Positions 47,578 to 59,649 of a stretch of DNA of 64,000 nucleotides are shown here, in pieces. Each line of letters begins with the position of its first letter. Positions within the stretch are counted from its first letter, which is position 1. The position numbers were made by a program, and so were the translations under genes. The notes beneath the pieces were generated by a model. The model was not told the DNA's origin and did no database searches. It saw only the letters and a program-made list of their open reading frames with translations. This stretch comes from Deroplatys truncata (lineage: Eukaryota > Arthropoda > Insecta > Mantodea > Mantidae): NCBI GenBank assembly GCA_030765065.1, contig CM060977.1, positions 128,468,295 through 128,532,294 of the forward strand. Reading direction: 5' to 3'.

Positions 47578-47862
47578 AATTGTTCCGTGTGAAGGGTAGT
47601 TTGGGGTGGGGATTTTCTTGAGAATACTTATGCTTCATCCTAGAAACGTGCAGAATATAATTACCAAGTTCGGTATTTAACAGGCTTCTTGTTTTACAGT
47701 TATTGTTCTCACACACACACATATACACACACGTTTTTATTAAAATATTTAGTTCTCAATCCATGGAGCCTTTAAACGTGTATTTCCGATATAATATTGA
47801 TATAAAATTTGTGGGTATAATACAAAATCTTCTCCACTTACCAGGCACGTGGTAGAAAAAAT
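47578..47862 (+). mobile_element. HINE 3' fragment
   Basis: Begins at TTGTTCCGTGTGAAGGGTAG in mid-element and runs to a decayed end GGTAGAAAAAAT. 5' half missing. Confidence 0.6.
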
Positions 47863-48314
47863 AACAGCTATTTATATTATTTAAATAAATTTATTTACAA
47901 TACACGCTATCGTTTTAATATACGTCTAGAATCTTTGGTAGTCACTACACCTGTTAAGGGGAATATGAAGTTGAGCGGTGTGAGAAGATGGCACAAGCAA
48001 GTGTTAACTAAAGGAATGAGTAAATAAGCTGGAATGAGAGAGTGTTGTGTACATCTTGGGTTGGAAGGAAGGAGCACCAAGTCGCCCCAATCAGAGAATG
48101 TGCAGTAGAATACAGCCGCTAATGAACTCTCCTGTATGTCGCCCTGTATTCCGCACACATACAGCAAACCAAGATTAGTCTTCTTGTTGCTCTTCCAACT
48201 GTGTTGAGGGTGCATTCTTAGCGAAAATAGGGAGAACTGTATCTCTGGCTTACATCCAGCACGCCTTGCATGGCAGATGCATCAGGATTTCTTACATTAG
48301 TGGAAAGAAATTTT
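47863..48314. other. Unassigned stretch
   Basis: Nothing recognised; a 102-codon minus frame has no known relative. Confidence 0.3.
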
Positions 48315-48400
48315 ACTTTCTCGCCTACATATAGTAAGTATTCCACCTAAATATTCGGTGTCGAAATTTTTCCAGAAATATGTCTCAACCCTCCCACAAA

Positions 48401-48469
<69 letters not shown>

Positions 48470-48700
48470 TAAATAAAAAACAAAGGAACAAAAAGAAAAG
48501 CATTTTTAGAAAAAAGGTATGTGTATGTATGTGAAAAGCATAACTCAAAAACGAAAATTTGGATAAATATAAAACTTGGACCTAAGTTCCGTATCTTCCA
48601 AACATGCGAAAAAAATTTACAAGAAAATATCCCCATCACAAAATTTCCTTTACATGGAACAATTTTCAGTATTTTGCATTTTCTAAAAATGTCTCTAAAG
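48315..48700 (-). mobile_element. HINE fragment with (AAT)n expansion
   Basis: ACTTTCTCGCCTACATATAG start on the + strand; stops after TTTTCTAAAAATGTCTCTAA. Confidence 0.6.
48401..48465. repeat. (AAT)n microsatellite, about 21 units
   Basis: Pure AAT run, grown from the short A run that precedes GCATTTTT in other HINE copies. It produces the poly-tyrosine and poly-leucine frames on the minus strand, which are not genes. Confidence 0.95.
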
Positions 48701-48742
48701 GCTCTCTACAGCTTATCCAAATTAAGGAGAGAAACTACTGCA

Positions 48743-49573
48743 CTCCGCCGTGGCCGAGCAGTTAGACCGCTCGCCTCTCACCAAGGCGGCCCGAGTTGGA
48801 TCCCAGGGAATATTGTGGCGTATTATTGATTTTATTGTCATTACCAGACGCACTATTGCTACCAGACGTAGGATTGTTGTGTTTCTTAGTAATATTTTGG
48901 CTTAACGAGTTTCCTTTCGATGAGGAACACGGCAAAGCGAAAGATCTTTTTGAAGTTGTCTGGTATGACGTCAAGTTTGTCACGGTTGGTGGGAGTAAGA
49001 TAGCGTTATTCCAGTACAAGTGGTCTTTGGAGCCAGACGTGTGTGTTGGCCGGTCTACGGTTTAGTGGCCAGAGTTGCCAAACGTTTGTGAATAATCCCA
49101 GGTATGTGAAGGTAATGTGTGTTATGTAATTCTTCAGTGTAATAAAACCCACGCTTTCCCCTAAATCTACACACCAAGGTCCCGGACTTTTGCTGTCAGC
49201 GAGTTGCACCACTCCCATGTGCGTATTGGGGTGACCTAAATTAATCCCCTTCTGGTAACCTTATTGGCCTTCACCCCAACATGTAACAGTATGCGAGATT
49301 TGTGGTGGACGAAGCAGCGTCTCTGCGGGTTTTCTCCGTTTCCCGTCATTTATTCCAACTGCTGCTACATCACGTTTCCTTTCATCCATATCACCGTCGT
49401 TTCATATCATCTCCTTCCCCACTATGATACCAGGCTTAGGGCTGATCATCATCCTGGTTCTTCTCTCCGAGACAAATTGTCTGCTCCCCGACAGGCGTCT
49501 GAACCCAGGCTTTGGCTTGCAATTCCTGGGGAGTGTGTCCTCCAAACGGGAAAGGTAAACAGAAAAATAAGAG
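48743..49573 (+). mobile_element. SINE family G copy 1, split by a solo LTR
   Basis: CTACTGCA flanks it at 48,735-48,742 and 49,574-49,581, an 8-bp duplication. Head CCGTGGCCGAGCAGTTAGAC (A box) and GAGTTGGATCCC (B box), very close to the copy at 52 kb. The body resumes at 49,289 with GTATGCGAGATTTGTGGTGG and ends AAACAGAAAAATAAGAG. The intact arrangement is seen in copy 2. Confidence 0.8.
48814..49288. mobile_element. Solo LTR-like fossil, family F, inside the SINE
   Basis: 475 bp present here and absent from SINE G copy 2. TGTGGCGTATT to CATGTAACA, with AATAAAACCC near 49,141 for a + strand reading. Flanking ATAT and GTAT are a possible 4-bp duplication with one difference. Looks like a solo LTR. 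Confidence 0.6.
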
Positions 49574-50252
49574 CTACTGCATTCCATCCAAAAATTCAAT
49601 ATCAAGATTTCACTGGAAATACCGTTTTGAGGCTCCATGAATAAAAAAAATCCTTTTTAGAAAATGATCTGTGTGCGTGTGTGTTGTCTGTGAACACAAA
49701 AACGAAAAGTCCGTTGAATATCTAATCAAACCACACTTTTTACGTGGAAGAGTTTTAATAGTTTTCTTATTTTCCTAAAAATAGCTTTAACGATTTTGAT
49801 AAAAAGACGATAATTTTAAAATATTTATTTGCAGGATAAATAAAACATATCTTGGACTTTCTGGAAATAGTCTGTTAAGTCCTCTTTATTCTGAATGGCT
49901 TTTGTATAAGGTCAGCCGTGTCTTACTACACAAAAAAATGTAGATTTTGTTAAATCACACAGTTTATATCAAATTAACATTGTTATTTCGTTATCTATAT
50001 CCGAGATATTTGTTATTGGTTTAAATGTTTAAATACAAATAATTTTTTCAAGTGGTAAATGACTATTCTGTTTTTTTAGTGGTAGTGAAAAACAAACAGG
50101 GCATTTTATAACGACCAGCTTTTCAACATTTGACAGTTTCTTTAGGCTGCTGTATCCTTCCTCCTACTTACAAGAAATATATAAATTTGTATTGAAAGAA
50201 TAAACTTCCATAGAAATATTTTGTGAAAGAATAGAGAAATTCATGTGAATGT

Positions 50253-50781
50253 ACTACATGCAACTTTTTTTCTTGGTCTTTAAGATGAACATTTGGCCTT
50301 AGTGGTTTACACCTCCGAGCACATTTGCGCCTACCCTTTATACTTTCATTCATCGTCAGAAGCTATCGATTTGAATGCCAGGCTTACAACAAGGACATCA
50401 ACAAAAAAGACCCATAGAGAGAAAGAAATAAAATAATTCTTTTTTTCGTGTGTGTTCTCTCTCAATGCCTGTTCAGTTCAGTGAGGCGTTCATTTTGTGG
50501 TAGTGGACGTGAAGATGACAACTGCGACAAAAGGTAGAGAGTTGTCAATGGATTTTTGTATGGAAAAAAGGAATTATAAAATAATAGAGAATGATTTTGT
50601 GTTTGTATAATGGACAGTTATACCTAACATTCAAAGAAGCCATTTAAGTGGTGTATAGAGGCGAAACACAATAATAGAGTTAATGGAAAGTGGATCGTAA
50701 TGAAATTATAAACAGGTTGAAGCGATAAGCTGTTAAGGACAAATAAGAATTACCTTTAGGGCGCCTTTGGACATATTTATT
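50253..50781. other. Unassigned stretch
   Basis: Nothing recognised. Confidence 0.3.
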
Positions 50782-51369
50782 ATTACTCTACCATGGTAGA
50801 GAAGGTACTGCACCACTCAAAAATTAGATACCTGATTTCACAGGGAATACACGCGTCAAGGCTCCCTGAATAATAAAAAAAAATGGAAATATATTCGTGT
50901 GTGTGTACATCATAACTCAGAAATGGTAATTCGGATAAATAAACTTGGTATTTGAGTTCAGTAACTTCCAAGGAATCCATTTGAAGATTCTAAACAAAAC
51001 CCTCCCATCCCAAATACCATGCAACCTTTTCGAAATTTTCATATTCTAAAAAATGACTAACCAGTTTTATTAAAATACCATATCTTACAAACTAAATGTA
51101 TATCTTGAATTTTCTGGGAATAGACTTTGAAGTCCTCTTTACCCCGAATGAATTTTGTACAATTTGTATAACTGGTAAATGTTATGCGACAAACGAAAAC
51201 GTACCATACAAATATATAGTTACCTTTAAAACACACAAATTACTTCAAATACGTTTGTTGTGGCATAAGCCGTTTCTGTGATATCCTTTATTAAAGGTTC
51301 GAATTGTTTAACACTTCTCATTCATTTAGTCTCATCGATGTTCAATTGTTTCACGCGTTATCACGGAAA
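50782..51369 (-). mobile_element. HINE subfamily B, 5' truncated
   Basis: 3' end decayed (TCTACCATGGTAGAGAAGG, itself a small palindrome), B interior with GTACAATTTGTATAACTGG. Confidence 0.6.
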
Positions 51370-51923
51370 CATAACCCAAACATAACCCAAAAACGAAAAT
51401 TCGGATAAATACCAAACTTGGTGTTTAGGTTCAGCATCTTTCAAAGATGCGATACAAACATTTTTAGAAACATCTCTCCACTCCAGACTACCCTTTACAT
51501 GGAATATTTTTTGAAAACTTTGATTTTCTCAAAAATTACCAACGACTTTGATTAAAATATCATATATTTAAGATGTTTTCGTAGCAAATAAAGTGTATAT
51601 CCTGCATTTTCTAGAAATGACACCAAAAGTGCTCTTACACAGAAAACGTAGAGCTCATTAAAACACACAGTTTATGTCAAATACATGTTTTTTGTGGAGT
51701 GAACCATATCCGAGATATGTTATTTTTTTCATACTTACAATTTTTCTCAAATGGGAATTCGTTATTCCTTTTTCTTTTATGGCCTGGACATACAAAGAGA
51801 ATGGAATACTCCACATAGCAACCAAATCTTAAAAGATTTGACTATTTCTTAAAACTTACCACAGTCTCCTTGCATCTATAATATAATTAGCAATAAGATG
51901 TCATATGAGTGTAACACATCAGA
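51370..51923 (-). mobile_element. HINE subfamily A, 3' truncated
   Basis: Begins in mid-element at AACCCAAAAACGAAAATTCG and continues to GTAACACATCAGA. Confidence 0.65.
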
Positions 51924-52026
51924 TTTTTTACCCTTGTATTTCTGCTTTCATCGAAATTAATGCAGTAAATAAGATATTAAATCCTGAGCTTGGAGTTCTG
52001 ATAGTTTAATTTATTTAGTATAGAAT

Positions 52027-52396
52027 ACAGTGACCGAGTGGTTAGACCGCTCGCCTCTCACCAAGGTGGCCTGGGTTCGATCCCAGAGAACCGTACGTGG
52101 GATTTGTGGTAGACGAAGTCAAGTCTGAAAGGATTTTTTCCAAGTTATCCGGTTTCCCCCGCTATTCGTTCCACCAACTACTCCATTACCACCTTTCCTT
52201 TCATCAATTTCACCGTTCTATCATATCATCTCCTTCCTCACTCTCATACGAGACTTCGGACTGATCGCCCATCCTGGTTCTTCTATCCGATCACAATAGT
52301 CTGTCTGCTCCCCAACAGGCGTCTGATCCCAGGTATTGACTTGTAATGGGGAATGTAAGTCCGCCAAACGGGGAGGGTAAACAATAAAGAAGGAGA
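52027..52396 (+). mobile_element. SINE family G copy 2 with 10-bp target duplication
   Basis: AGTATAGAAT at 52,017-52,026 and 52,397-52,406. Head: GACCGAGTGGTTAGACCGCT (A box) and TGGGTTCGATCCCA (B box), a clear tRNA origin. Body about 290 bases with a C/T-rich middle and the end AAACAATAAAGAAGGAGA. Intact; 370 bp. Its B box still fits the consensus, so it may be the youngest SINE here. Confidence 0.9.
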
Positions 52397-52406
52397 AGTA
52401 TAGAAT

Positions 52407-53080
52407 GCCTCTCAGATTCAAATGCATGCTCCATTAAATGGCACATGGTGTGGCAATTAATATAACCATGAAGATACCGCATGTGTTGTAAACGTATACG
52501 AAGATGAGGTTTTACTTAAGAAAAAGAAGAGAGACAGAGGGAGAGAGAAGGTTGAGTGCCCGCCAATCCAAAAAAAAGGTGCCGATGCTTTTGGTTACTT
52601 TGAGTGTTGTCTATTCTAGAATGCTGGCAGAATCTCATTTGTTGTGTTCCGCATCTGCCTTAGGTGAGCAATCTTCTAATTGGTTTTAGCCGAAGACCGA
52701 TACGCTAGCCTTAATCTATGAAGAAAGATCAGGCCTGAATGGCGATGAAAGGGGTGGAGAATCGTTTATTCACCTCAATGATTAAAACTATATGCCCCCC
52801 AAAGACTATCCATACGCCCCTGAATGAGTTCGCCTGTTATTAGTCCGGTATTCAAGCATTAAACTCTGTAACCGAATGAGGGATGGAAGACGCGGCAGAG
52901 ATGTGTTAATTATTGATTGCCAACTGAAACCGCGGTTTTCATATCGGCACTTTTTTGCATCCGACTCTACGTATAAATTGACGAAAAGGATGACTTCAAG
53001 ATGATTTAGAATACCTAAACCAGTAACATCTTCTTTAGAACAAAATAAGGACGAATTAAGGACTGAGGATGTTATATTGT
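52407..53080. other. Unassigned stretch
   Basis: Nothing recognised. Confidence 0.3.
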
Positions 53081-53914
53081 TGTAGGAGTTGTACTATATT
53101 TCAACTGTTGGGGAGCCGAACTTGAAATAGTTGCAACCCGGTAGCCTTTGCCCCAATTTTTTTTAAAGATATTAATTTTGTAATTTGACTGTTTCTTTAA
53201 GTATTAAATTTTATGTTTGCCTCGGCTGCGTCAGTATTTTTGATAGAGACACGTTTTTCTTAGCAGGGTTTTGGTGCGAGAAGAATGTAGGCTTACACAG
53301 ATTATAATTTTGCGTCTCTGCTTGACACGATTTAAATAAAACTTCACTGATATAGAGAGCTGTGAGATTCTTTTTATTATTAAATGCTTGCACTTTTTAA
53401 CATGTAAACTATTTTCGTCTCACACGAATACGTATTATATTTCTCGAGGACGCATCACGCATCACTGTCTGCAGGCAACTGAACTCTAAATTTGTAAAAT
53501 TTTCTCCTTTTCAGTTTCTGATTGGCTAATCCTACTCCAAAAGAATACCTTCATTTCACTAAAGCTTTTTCTGGTTGTTGATTGGCTATTTTATTAACTG
53601 TCACTAAAATTTAATTATTGCTTCCAAGAATCAGAAGTAGTATTGTTAAAGTTTCAAACTCATTATTGCCTCAAGGTTACCTCATTGTTAGCAATGTTTA
53701 ACCTATTATTCTCACAGCTCCTACATTATTAAATTACGTAATACATTCACATAACGTTATTAAACATGTATAAAATAATATAAGCATATGCAATGACTAT
53801 TACATACATTTTTATATATTGTTACATACACATTTTGCTTCAAGGTGGGCTGTTATTGAATTTATATTTATATAATTCGACTGAAATCATTTAAGTGTTA
53901 AAAATACTGCCTCA
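53081..53914 (-). mobile_element. LTR-like fossil, family B copy 6
   Basis: 834 bp; minus strand TGAGGCAGTATTTTTAACAC to CAACTCCTACA, the cleanest TG...CA ends of the family. GACGCAGCCGAGGC present. No target duplication seen. Confidence 0.65.
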
Positions 53915-54362
53915 GGCAGATTTCATGGATTTGAATTTTATGTTAATCGCTTTTGTTTGAGGGAATATCTTTATATTGTTTTAGAAAATTATCTACAGAT
54001 GCAAGGTTAAAATATAAACCCATAAGGGATTCATAAATTAATACATTACCATAAAATTCCTCCTCTAGATCGGGATTCTCAACCTTTTCTAGTGATGTAC
54101 CATTGTATTCAACCAGTAAGCACATTTTACGAGAAACATCCGTAATTTTGTGGTACAAGGTTAAAAAAAAAGTTTCTCCACGTTTATAACAATGCTGGTG
54201 ATTTAGTTTTAGAACTACACGGGTATTAGAAAGAATGTATTCTATCCAATGAATGGTACTGTGAAATGTCTCGAAAATTAATTCTATAAAGGATAAAATA
54301 TTGTGATTGGAGTTATCTCGAAACAAATTTAAGTACGTCTTGTAGATTACCAGAATAAATGT

Positions 54363-54490
54363 GAGTCAGTTGGGAATTTAGTGTCGTACCGGTATGTTGC
54401 CATGGTAGCTCAGCTCGTTAGAGAAAAGACACGGAAAGCCGAAGATCTGTAATTCAGATCTGGGCTGTGGCACTGAATTTTTGGCTCTGA
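54363..54490 (+). mobile_element. tRNA-like unit with inverted ends, third copy
   Basis: Same unit as at 2.7-3.0 kb. Inverted ends GAGTCAGTTGGGAATTTAGT and, inverted, GAGCCAAAAATTCAGTG. GCCATGG (54,399) pairs fully with CTGTGGC (54,466) as an acceptor-like stem; TAGCTCAGCTCG is A-box-like, TAATTCAGATC a decayed B box. Confidence 0.6.
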
Positions 54491-54598
54491 TCTGTAACGT
54501 CTCGCAGCTAAAACACGACGAAATGTTTTCCATCTGATCAACCTAATTCGAGTTGCCCTATCATTGTCGTAGGACTGGATCTGAGTTTCCGTCTTGTT

Positions 54599-55459
54599 AC
54601 TTTCTCTACTACTATTGTAAGTAGGGGAAGTATTGCATTCCACCCAAAAATTAGATACCGAGATTTCACAGGAAATACATGTTTTGAGGTGCTCTGAATG
54701 CATATAAAGTATCTTTGGAAACCTGTCCTTGTGTATGTCTGTGTGTCTGTGTGTGACTTCGAACAGCATAACTCAGAAACGAACAGTCGGATAAACATCA
54801 AACTTGGTATTTAGGTTCAGTATCTTCCAGAGATGCGACAAGAAGGTTTTCAAGGAGCTCTCCCCACCCCAGATTACCCTTTGCATGGAACATTTTTAGA
54901 AGGTTTTAATTTTATCAAAAATTGCTCTAACGATTTTGAATAAAATACCATACGTTTAAGACATTTTTATGGCACATGAATTGCATATCTCGAATTTTCT
55001 GGGAATGTCTCCAAAAGTATTCTTCATTGTAAACGACATTTGCATAACTGGTAAACCATAAGAGATAGACAAAATTTTACTAGACAAAAACTGTATATAG
55101 CGTTAAAATACACAATTTGTGTAATATACATTTTATTTATTGAGTGAAACAATTTCGAGATATTCCTTACTATTTGTTTGAATTTCCAATACTTATATTT
55201 TTTCTCAAATGGAAATTCGTTATTAATTTTTTGTCCTGGTAATGCAAAGAGGATGGAATACTCCTCATAGCAACCAGCAGCTCTTAAAATATTTGACTAT
55301 CGCTTAAAGCCTACCAATTCCCCTTTCATCTATAAGAAAATTATCAATAAAATTAACATCTCGATATCTCGATCAATATGAAGCATATGGAGAACAAGCA
55401 TTCGTAAAAATGCTGTGTACAAGAGTAGGGAAAAAATAATGTGAGTGTAACACAGCAGA
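54599..55459 (-). mobile_element. HINE subfamily A inside the hAT-like element
   Basis: ACTTTCTCTACTACTATTGT to CACAGCAGA, then T's. 861 bp. Confidence 0.75.
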
Positions 55460-55658
55460 TTTTTTTATATGCATCACACAGATGCTTATAATTTAAAATC
55501 TATTTGCTGTATTGTTATAGTACCACTGTAAAATATTTATTCTTTTTAAATTAAATGTTAATTTACCTTTTTTGCTAATATCACTATGCATCACCCGGTA
55601 GTTGCTCATTTACCATGAATGGTACCCATACCATAGTTTGAGAACCCATGCTCTAGAC

Positions 55659-56655
55659 CTGAGTTCAATAAAACTCCTCACGGTACACAAGTGTGATGTT
55701 CCTTGTAAAATTCCCTTCTTATCTTTAAAGCAGAATTTCACTGATGTACGCAAATAGACGTATGAAGATCGTACATGATATGGGAGGAACCCTGATGCTT
55801 TTCTTCCCGGAACGTAAGCCGGGTATGTAGTGTTATCAAATGGCACATACAGCATGAACTGGGATGATACAAGGCCGTAGAGGTTTTACCTAAACTATTT
55901 ATTCCCTAGCTCATTAAAAATGCTAAAGTTTATGATATTTAGAACACTAGAATATGATCATGAGGTTCTGCTTCACGAAGTTACGTACAGAAAAGTGCGT
56001 CTACAAACAAATCGATATAGGGCTCCAATACAAATCCAGCAGAGGTGTGTCGCATCACGTAGCTCTGTCAGAAATGTGTTCTCGGAGAGAGATCTCAGCT
56101 TTGATGGGTTTACTCTGCAAGGATTTCAAGCAAAACCACAGGCACCGATGCTCAGGATTACAGTTATATTTTTTCTTTCGCCACCTGTTTCAAATATTGT
56201 AGTGTACTCTGTCAATATTTACTTATGCGCCAAATGCTATAGCTTGAAGTAAGTATTTTACAGATTATAGATCTATCAACGATTGACCACATAAACAGCC
56301 AGATTTTTAAAGTTAGTTATAAATTATTAACCCTCTCTGCTCTCGCCTAGTCAAATTTCTACGTCGAGATAGCTTACGAAATATTTAAAACAACAATTCT
56401 GATATATAAGCTACGAAAACTACAAAATTTCAAATTATATAATACAAAGAACTCTAAAACATAAAACAAGCCAAAAAACAAAACGAAAATTCTAAAAGAT
56501 AATGGTCATACCAAAGATGAAATTTTAAGAAACGGAAACGGTTGTACAATATTAGATCGATACGAAACGAAGAAATAAGAGCAGATTTAAAAATATGTTC
56601 AATTAATAAACGTATACAAGAAAATAAACAACAATGCAAATAGCATATTAAAAAA
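55659..56655. other. Unassigned stretch
   Basis: A 110-codon + frame (55,920-56,252) overlaps an 82-codon frame; neither is recognised. Confidence 0.3.
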
Positions 56656-57493
56656 TCTGATGTGTTACACTCACATGCCTTTATCTACTCTTGTACAAAC
56701 TATTTTTATAAGCGCTTATTCTCCACATGCTTCGTGTTAATCGAGATATCGAGATGTTAATCTTATCGCTAAATTTCTTGTAGATGCAAGGGGAATTGGT
56801 AGACTTTCAGCAATAGCCAAATATTTTAAGAGCTGATTGCTATGTGCAGTATTCCAATATCTTTGCATTACCAGGACAAAAAAATGAACAACGAATTACC
56901 ATTTGAGAAAGAGTATTGGAAAATTTAAGGGAATAACAAGCAATGTCTCGAAAATGGTTCACTCAACAACAAAAAAATGTTTATGACATAAATTATGTAT
57001 TTTAACGCAATGTATGTTTTTTGTGTAGTAAACTTTTGTCTATCTCTTATGGTTTACCAGTTATGCAAAAGTCGTTCACAATGAAGAATACTTTTGGAGA
57101 CATTCCCAGAAAATTCGAGATATATACATTTCATTTGTCATGAAAAATCTTAAACATGATATTTTAATCAAAATCGTTAGAGCCATTTTTGACAAAGTAA
57201 AAATTTTCGAAAAATGTTCCATGTAAATGGTAATCTGGGGTGGGGGTGATTTTATTGAAAACTCTCATGTCGCACTCTGGAAGATACTGAACCTAAATAC
57301 CAAGTTTGGTGTTTATTCAACTGTTTGTTTCGGAGTTATGCTGTTCACAGACACACTCACGGTTATGTTTCCAAAAATGCTTTTTTTTGGATTCAGGGAG
57401 CCTCAAAACATGTATTTCCGGAAAAATCTCGGTATCGAATTTTTGCGGTGGAATACAATACTTCCCCTATTTACTATACGTATTAGAGAAAGT
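56656..57493 (+). mobile_element. HINE subfamily A
   Basis: TCTGATGTGTTACACTCACA to ATTAGAGAAAGT, 838 bp. Confidence 0.8.
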
Positions 57494-58558
57494 ATAAAAG
57501 GGAAATAAAAATGGTGAAACAAATAATAAAACACAAACTAGAAGGAAGACGAAAAATAGAATCACCAAGGAAGAAATGACTGGGATGAATAGGCTGCAAG
57601 CCTAATCCTTGATGGTGAAGGATTCTGGATTTTTTCAAAGGAAAAGGTTTGATTTTTTTTAATCTTAGAAACTAACTACAAATAATAATATTCCGATTTT
57701 AACAGCGGTGCACATCTTACAAAATATAAGGTAAAAGATTACAGGTTACACTTTTGCACAAGTTGAGATACTATTTCATGGTTTCAAAAGGCGTAAACTA
57801 ATTTAAATATTTATACAGTATGACCAAATAGCGCAACCTAGGCTAAAATAAATAAAGTAATTTTACATTTCAAATCAATGGGAATAAAACTTCCTTTAAT
57901 AATTTGTTTATGTAAAATAATATGGAATGAAAGATGTTAATTCACGTTTCATTGATTTCCACTGCGAAGTGTCTTTTTTGGAGTCAGAATAACAACCAGG
58001 AATTGATGCGGTTCTGTAAATATTGGTTTTTAAGCTTTGTAAATAATTAAATATATTAGAAATACTAATACCATGCGTAACAATTTGTCAAAACATTAAT
58101 GATAAACGAGGGACTTAGATTTTATTTCTATTTCCTAAATCATTAATATTCTCCTTTTTACGGCAATAATACAACTAGGATGTCATATTTATGTTCCATG
58201 ATTCAAGGCGAGCTAACATGTTTTGATGCAGTTATAAATGAAAGGAATGGAAGTATCAAATAAATCTGCTAAGACGTACTAAAATCACAAATCCAAGGGA
58301 GTGGACAAGAATTTACATATATTACTATTAAGAGTATATTCAGTTATAAATAATAATTTTATTGCTTGAAAATGCCGTTTGTATAAGAATATTCGCGTAA
58401 ATCATTCATATGTTGTAAAAATAAATTAAAATATGTTAATTGTAAATGAGAGAAATAAAATAAATAACGCCAAAGGCGAAATACGTTATAAAGTTGCATT
58501 AGCAACAAAACAGATATTGTAAAACATAATAAATATATCAAAAGAAATTTAAATTTAA
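57494..58558. other. AT-rich stretch
   Basis: Nothing recognised. Confidence 0.35.
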
Positions 58559-58840
58559 TTTTTATTTATGGATGCTCTTTAACTGCTATGGTCCTTAGCG
58601 TCCCATTCCATATTGGGAGTAAAAGACCGATAATTTTGCTCTTGGCCTCTTTATCAGGGTTAAGATTCTTTTACGTGCCGTAAATCAACAACACGGAACC
58701 TCTGGCTTTACATCCCTTCCGAAGGAAGCCATGCTAAGGATTTTTACGCCCGAAAAAAATCCATCACCCTCCGCCAGGTTTGAACCCGCCACCTTGGGAG
58801 CTAGAGGCTAGCACGGTACCACTAGTCCACGGAGGACGAC
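58559..58840 (-). mobile_element. SINE family F, longer copy
   Basis: Minus strand: GTCCTCCGTGGACTAGTGGT (A box inside), GGGTTCAAACC (B box), then CGGGCGTAAAAATCCTTAGC and the body shared with 17,961-18,202, ending ATCCATAAATAAAAAT. Both boxes are well kept. Confidence 0.8.
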
Positions 58841-59649
58841 ATATAACAAAAGAGAAAACATACAAACTGAAATATTTGTTTAAAGGAATTAGAATTGTAT
58901 GTTATTCTATCTATTCTATTTTTCAACAACTGTGAAAAAGTTTCTCAATAAGAAGACGCTTTATAAAAATACTGTTTTATACCCATTTGCAAGGTTAATT
59001 GTATTGTATTGTATTGTATACAAGAAAGGATAAATTATTAACTATTCAACCACAAAAGAAGGTCAACAAGCATTATTACAAACACTTACGGAACCCTTGA
59101 CTAAGATCATCGAGAAATTCGATCCAGAAATCAACCCAACCGCTTGGGGGCTGTAAGTGGCAGATGAACCGTTTCATATTTCCGCTTTGGTTTCCTTTTC
59201 CTTCTTCGTTTCTTTTTCCAGAGAGAAAAAGAGTAGACAGAAAGCTAAGAGGTTAAACAAACATAAATATAAAAAGAGAATTATGAAGTGATAGTCCTCA
59301 AATGATTTCCCACGTCCAAAAAGCTTAACTTTCCTACACGATATTCTTGTAATATAAGGAAAACTCCGAGAAAACACTTATTCAGGAACTTTCTGGAAGG
59401 AAATTACTAACTTGGAGCTTTAGGAGTGTTGGTTACTTACTACATCATTGATTATTGCAATGCTCTAGCTGTATAGGAAGAAATGTTCATGCCTATATTT
59501 ACTGTGTATAGAAAAAAAACCGAAGGATTATTTTCTCCCGAAAATGTACATGAAAATTTTATAGAAGTGTTATAACGATGAACACGTTTTGCAAAAACAC
59601 GTGGTGCTACGAAAAATGGTTTTATTCAAGTCGCATACGGATTCTTTTT
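58841..59649. other. Unassigned stretch with (ATTGT)n
   Basis: A short ATTGT repeat at 58,998-59,019; no gene or transposon recognised. Confidence 0.35.

Larger units (their letters stand above)
48718..50252 (-). mobile_element. HINE subfamily B copy split by a SINE
   Basis: The head before the SINE (GGAGAGAAACTACTGCA) and the sequence after it (CTACTGCATTCCATCCAAAA) join into the normal order of the family. Right part runs to 50,252 with the subfamily-B interior. The 5' end is decayed (GTACTACATGCAAC). Confidence 0.6.
54071..55650. mobile_element. hAT-like non-autonomous element with 8-bp target duplication
   Basis: CTCTAGAT at 54,063-54,070 and CTCTAGAC at 55,651-55,658 flank ends CGGGATTCTCAACC and, inverted, CATGGGTTCTCAAAC. 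These are close to the CAGNGGTTCTCAAC-type ends of hAT elements. The subterminal bases GTGATGTACC at the left and GGTACCCATACCATAGTTTG at the right are also typical of arthropod hAT MITEs. The 8-bp duplication with a central TA fits hAT preference. Without the nested tRNA-like unit and HINE, about 590 bases of its own remain; no transposase is seen. Confidence 0.65.

Noticed and set aside
48297-48639. Poly-tyrosine and poly-leucine frames
   Set aside because: Translations of the (AAT)n run.
52027-52100. Functional tRNA gene at the head of SINE G
   Set aside because: Perfect target duplications surround the 370-bp unit and a SINE body follows; it is a retroposon.
53943-54326. 127-codon minus frame that looks like a coding exon
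   Set aside because: It crosses the left target duplication and end of the hAT-like element (54,063-54,090), so the frame is a chance fusion of host DNA and transposon end. The VENPDLE part is the hAT end read backwards.
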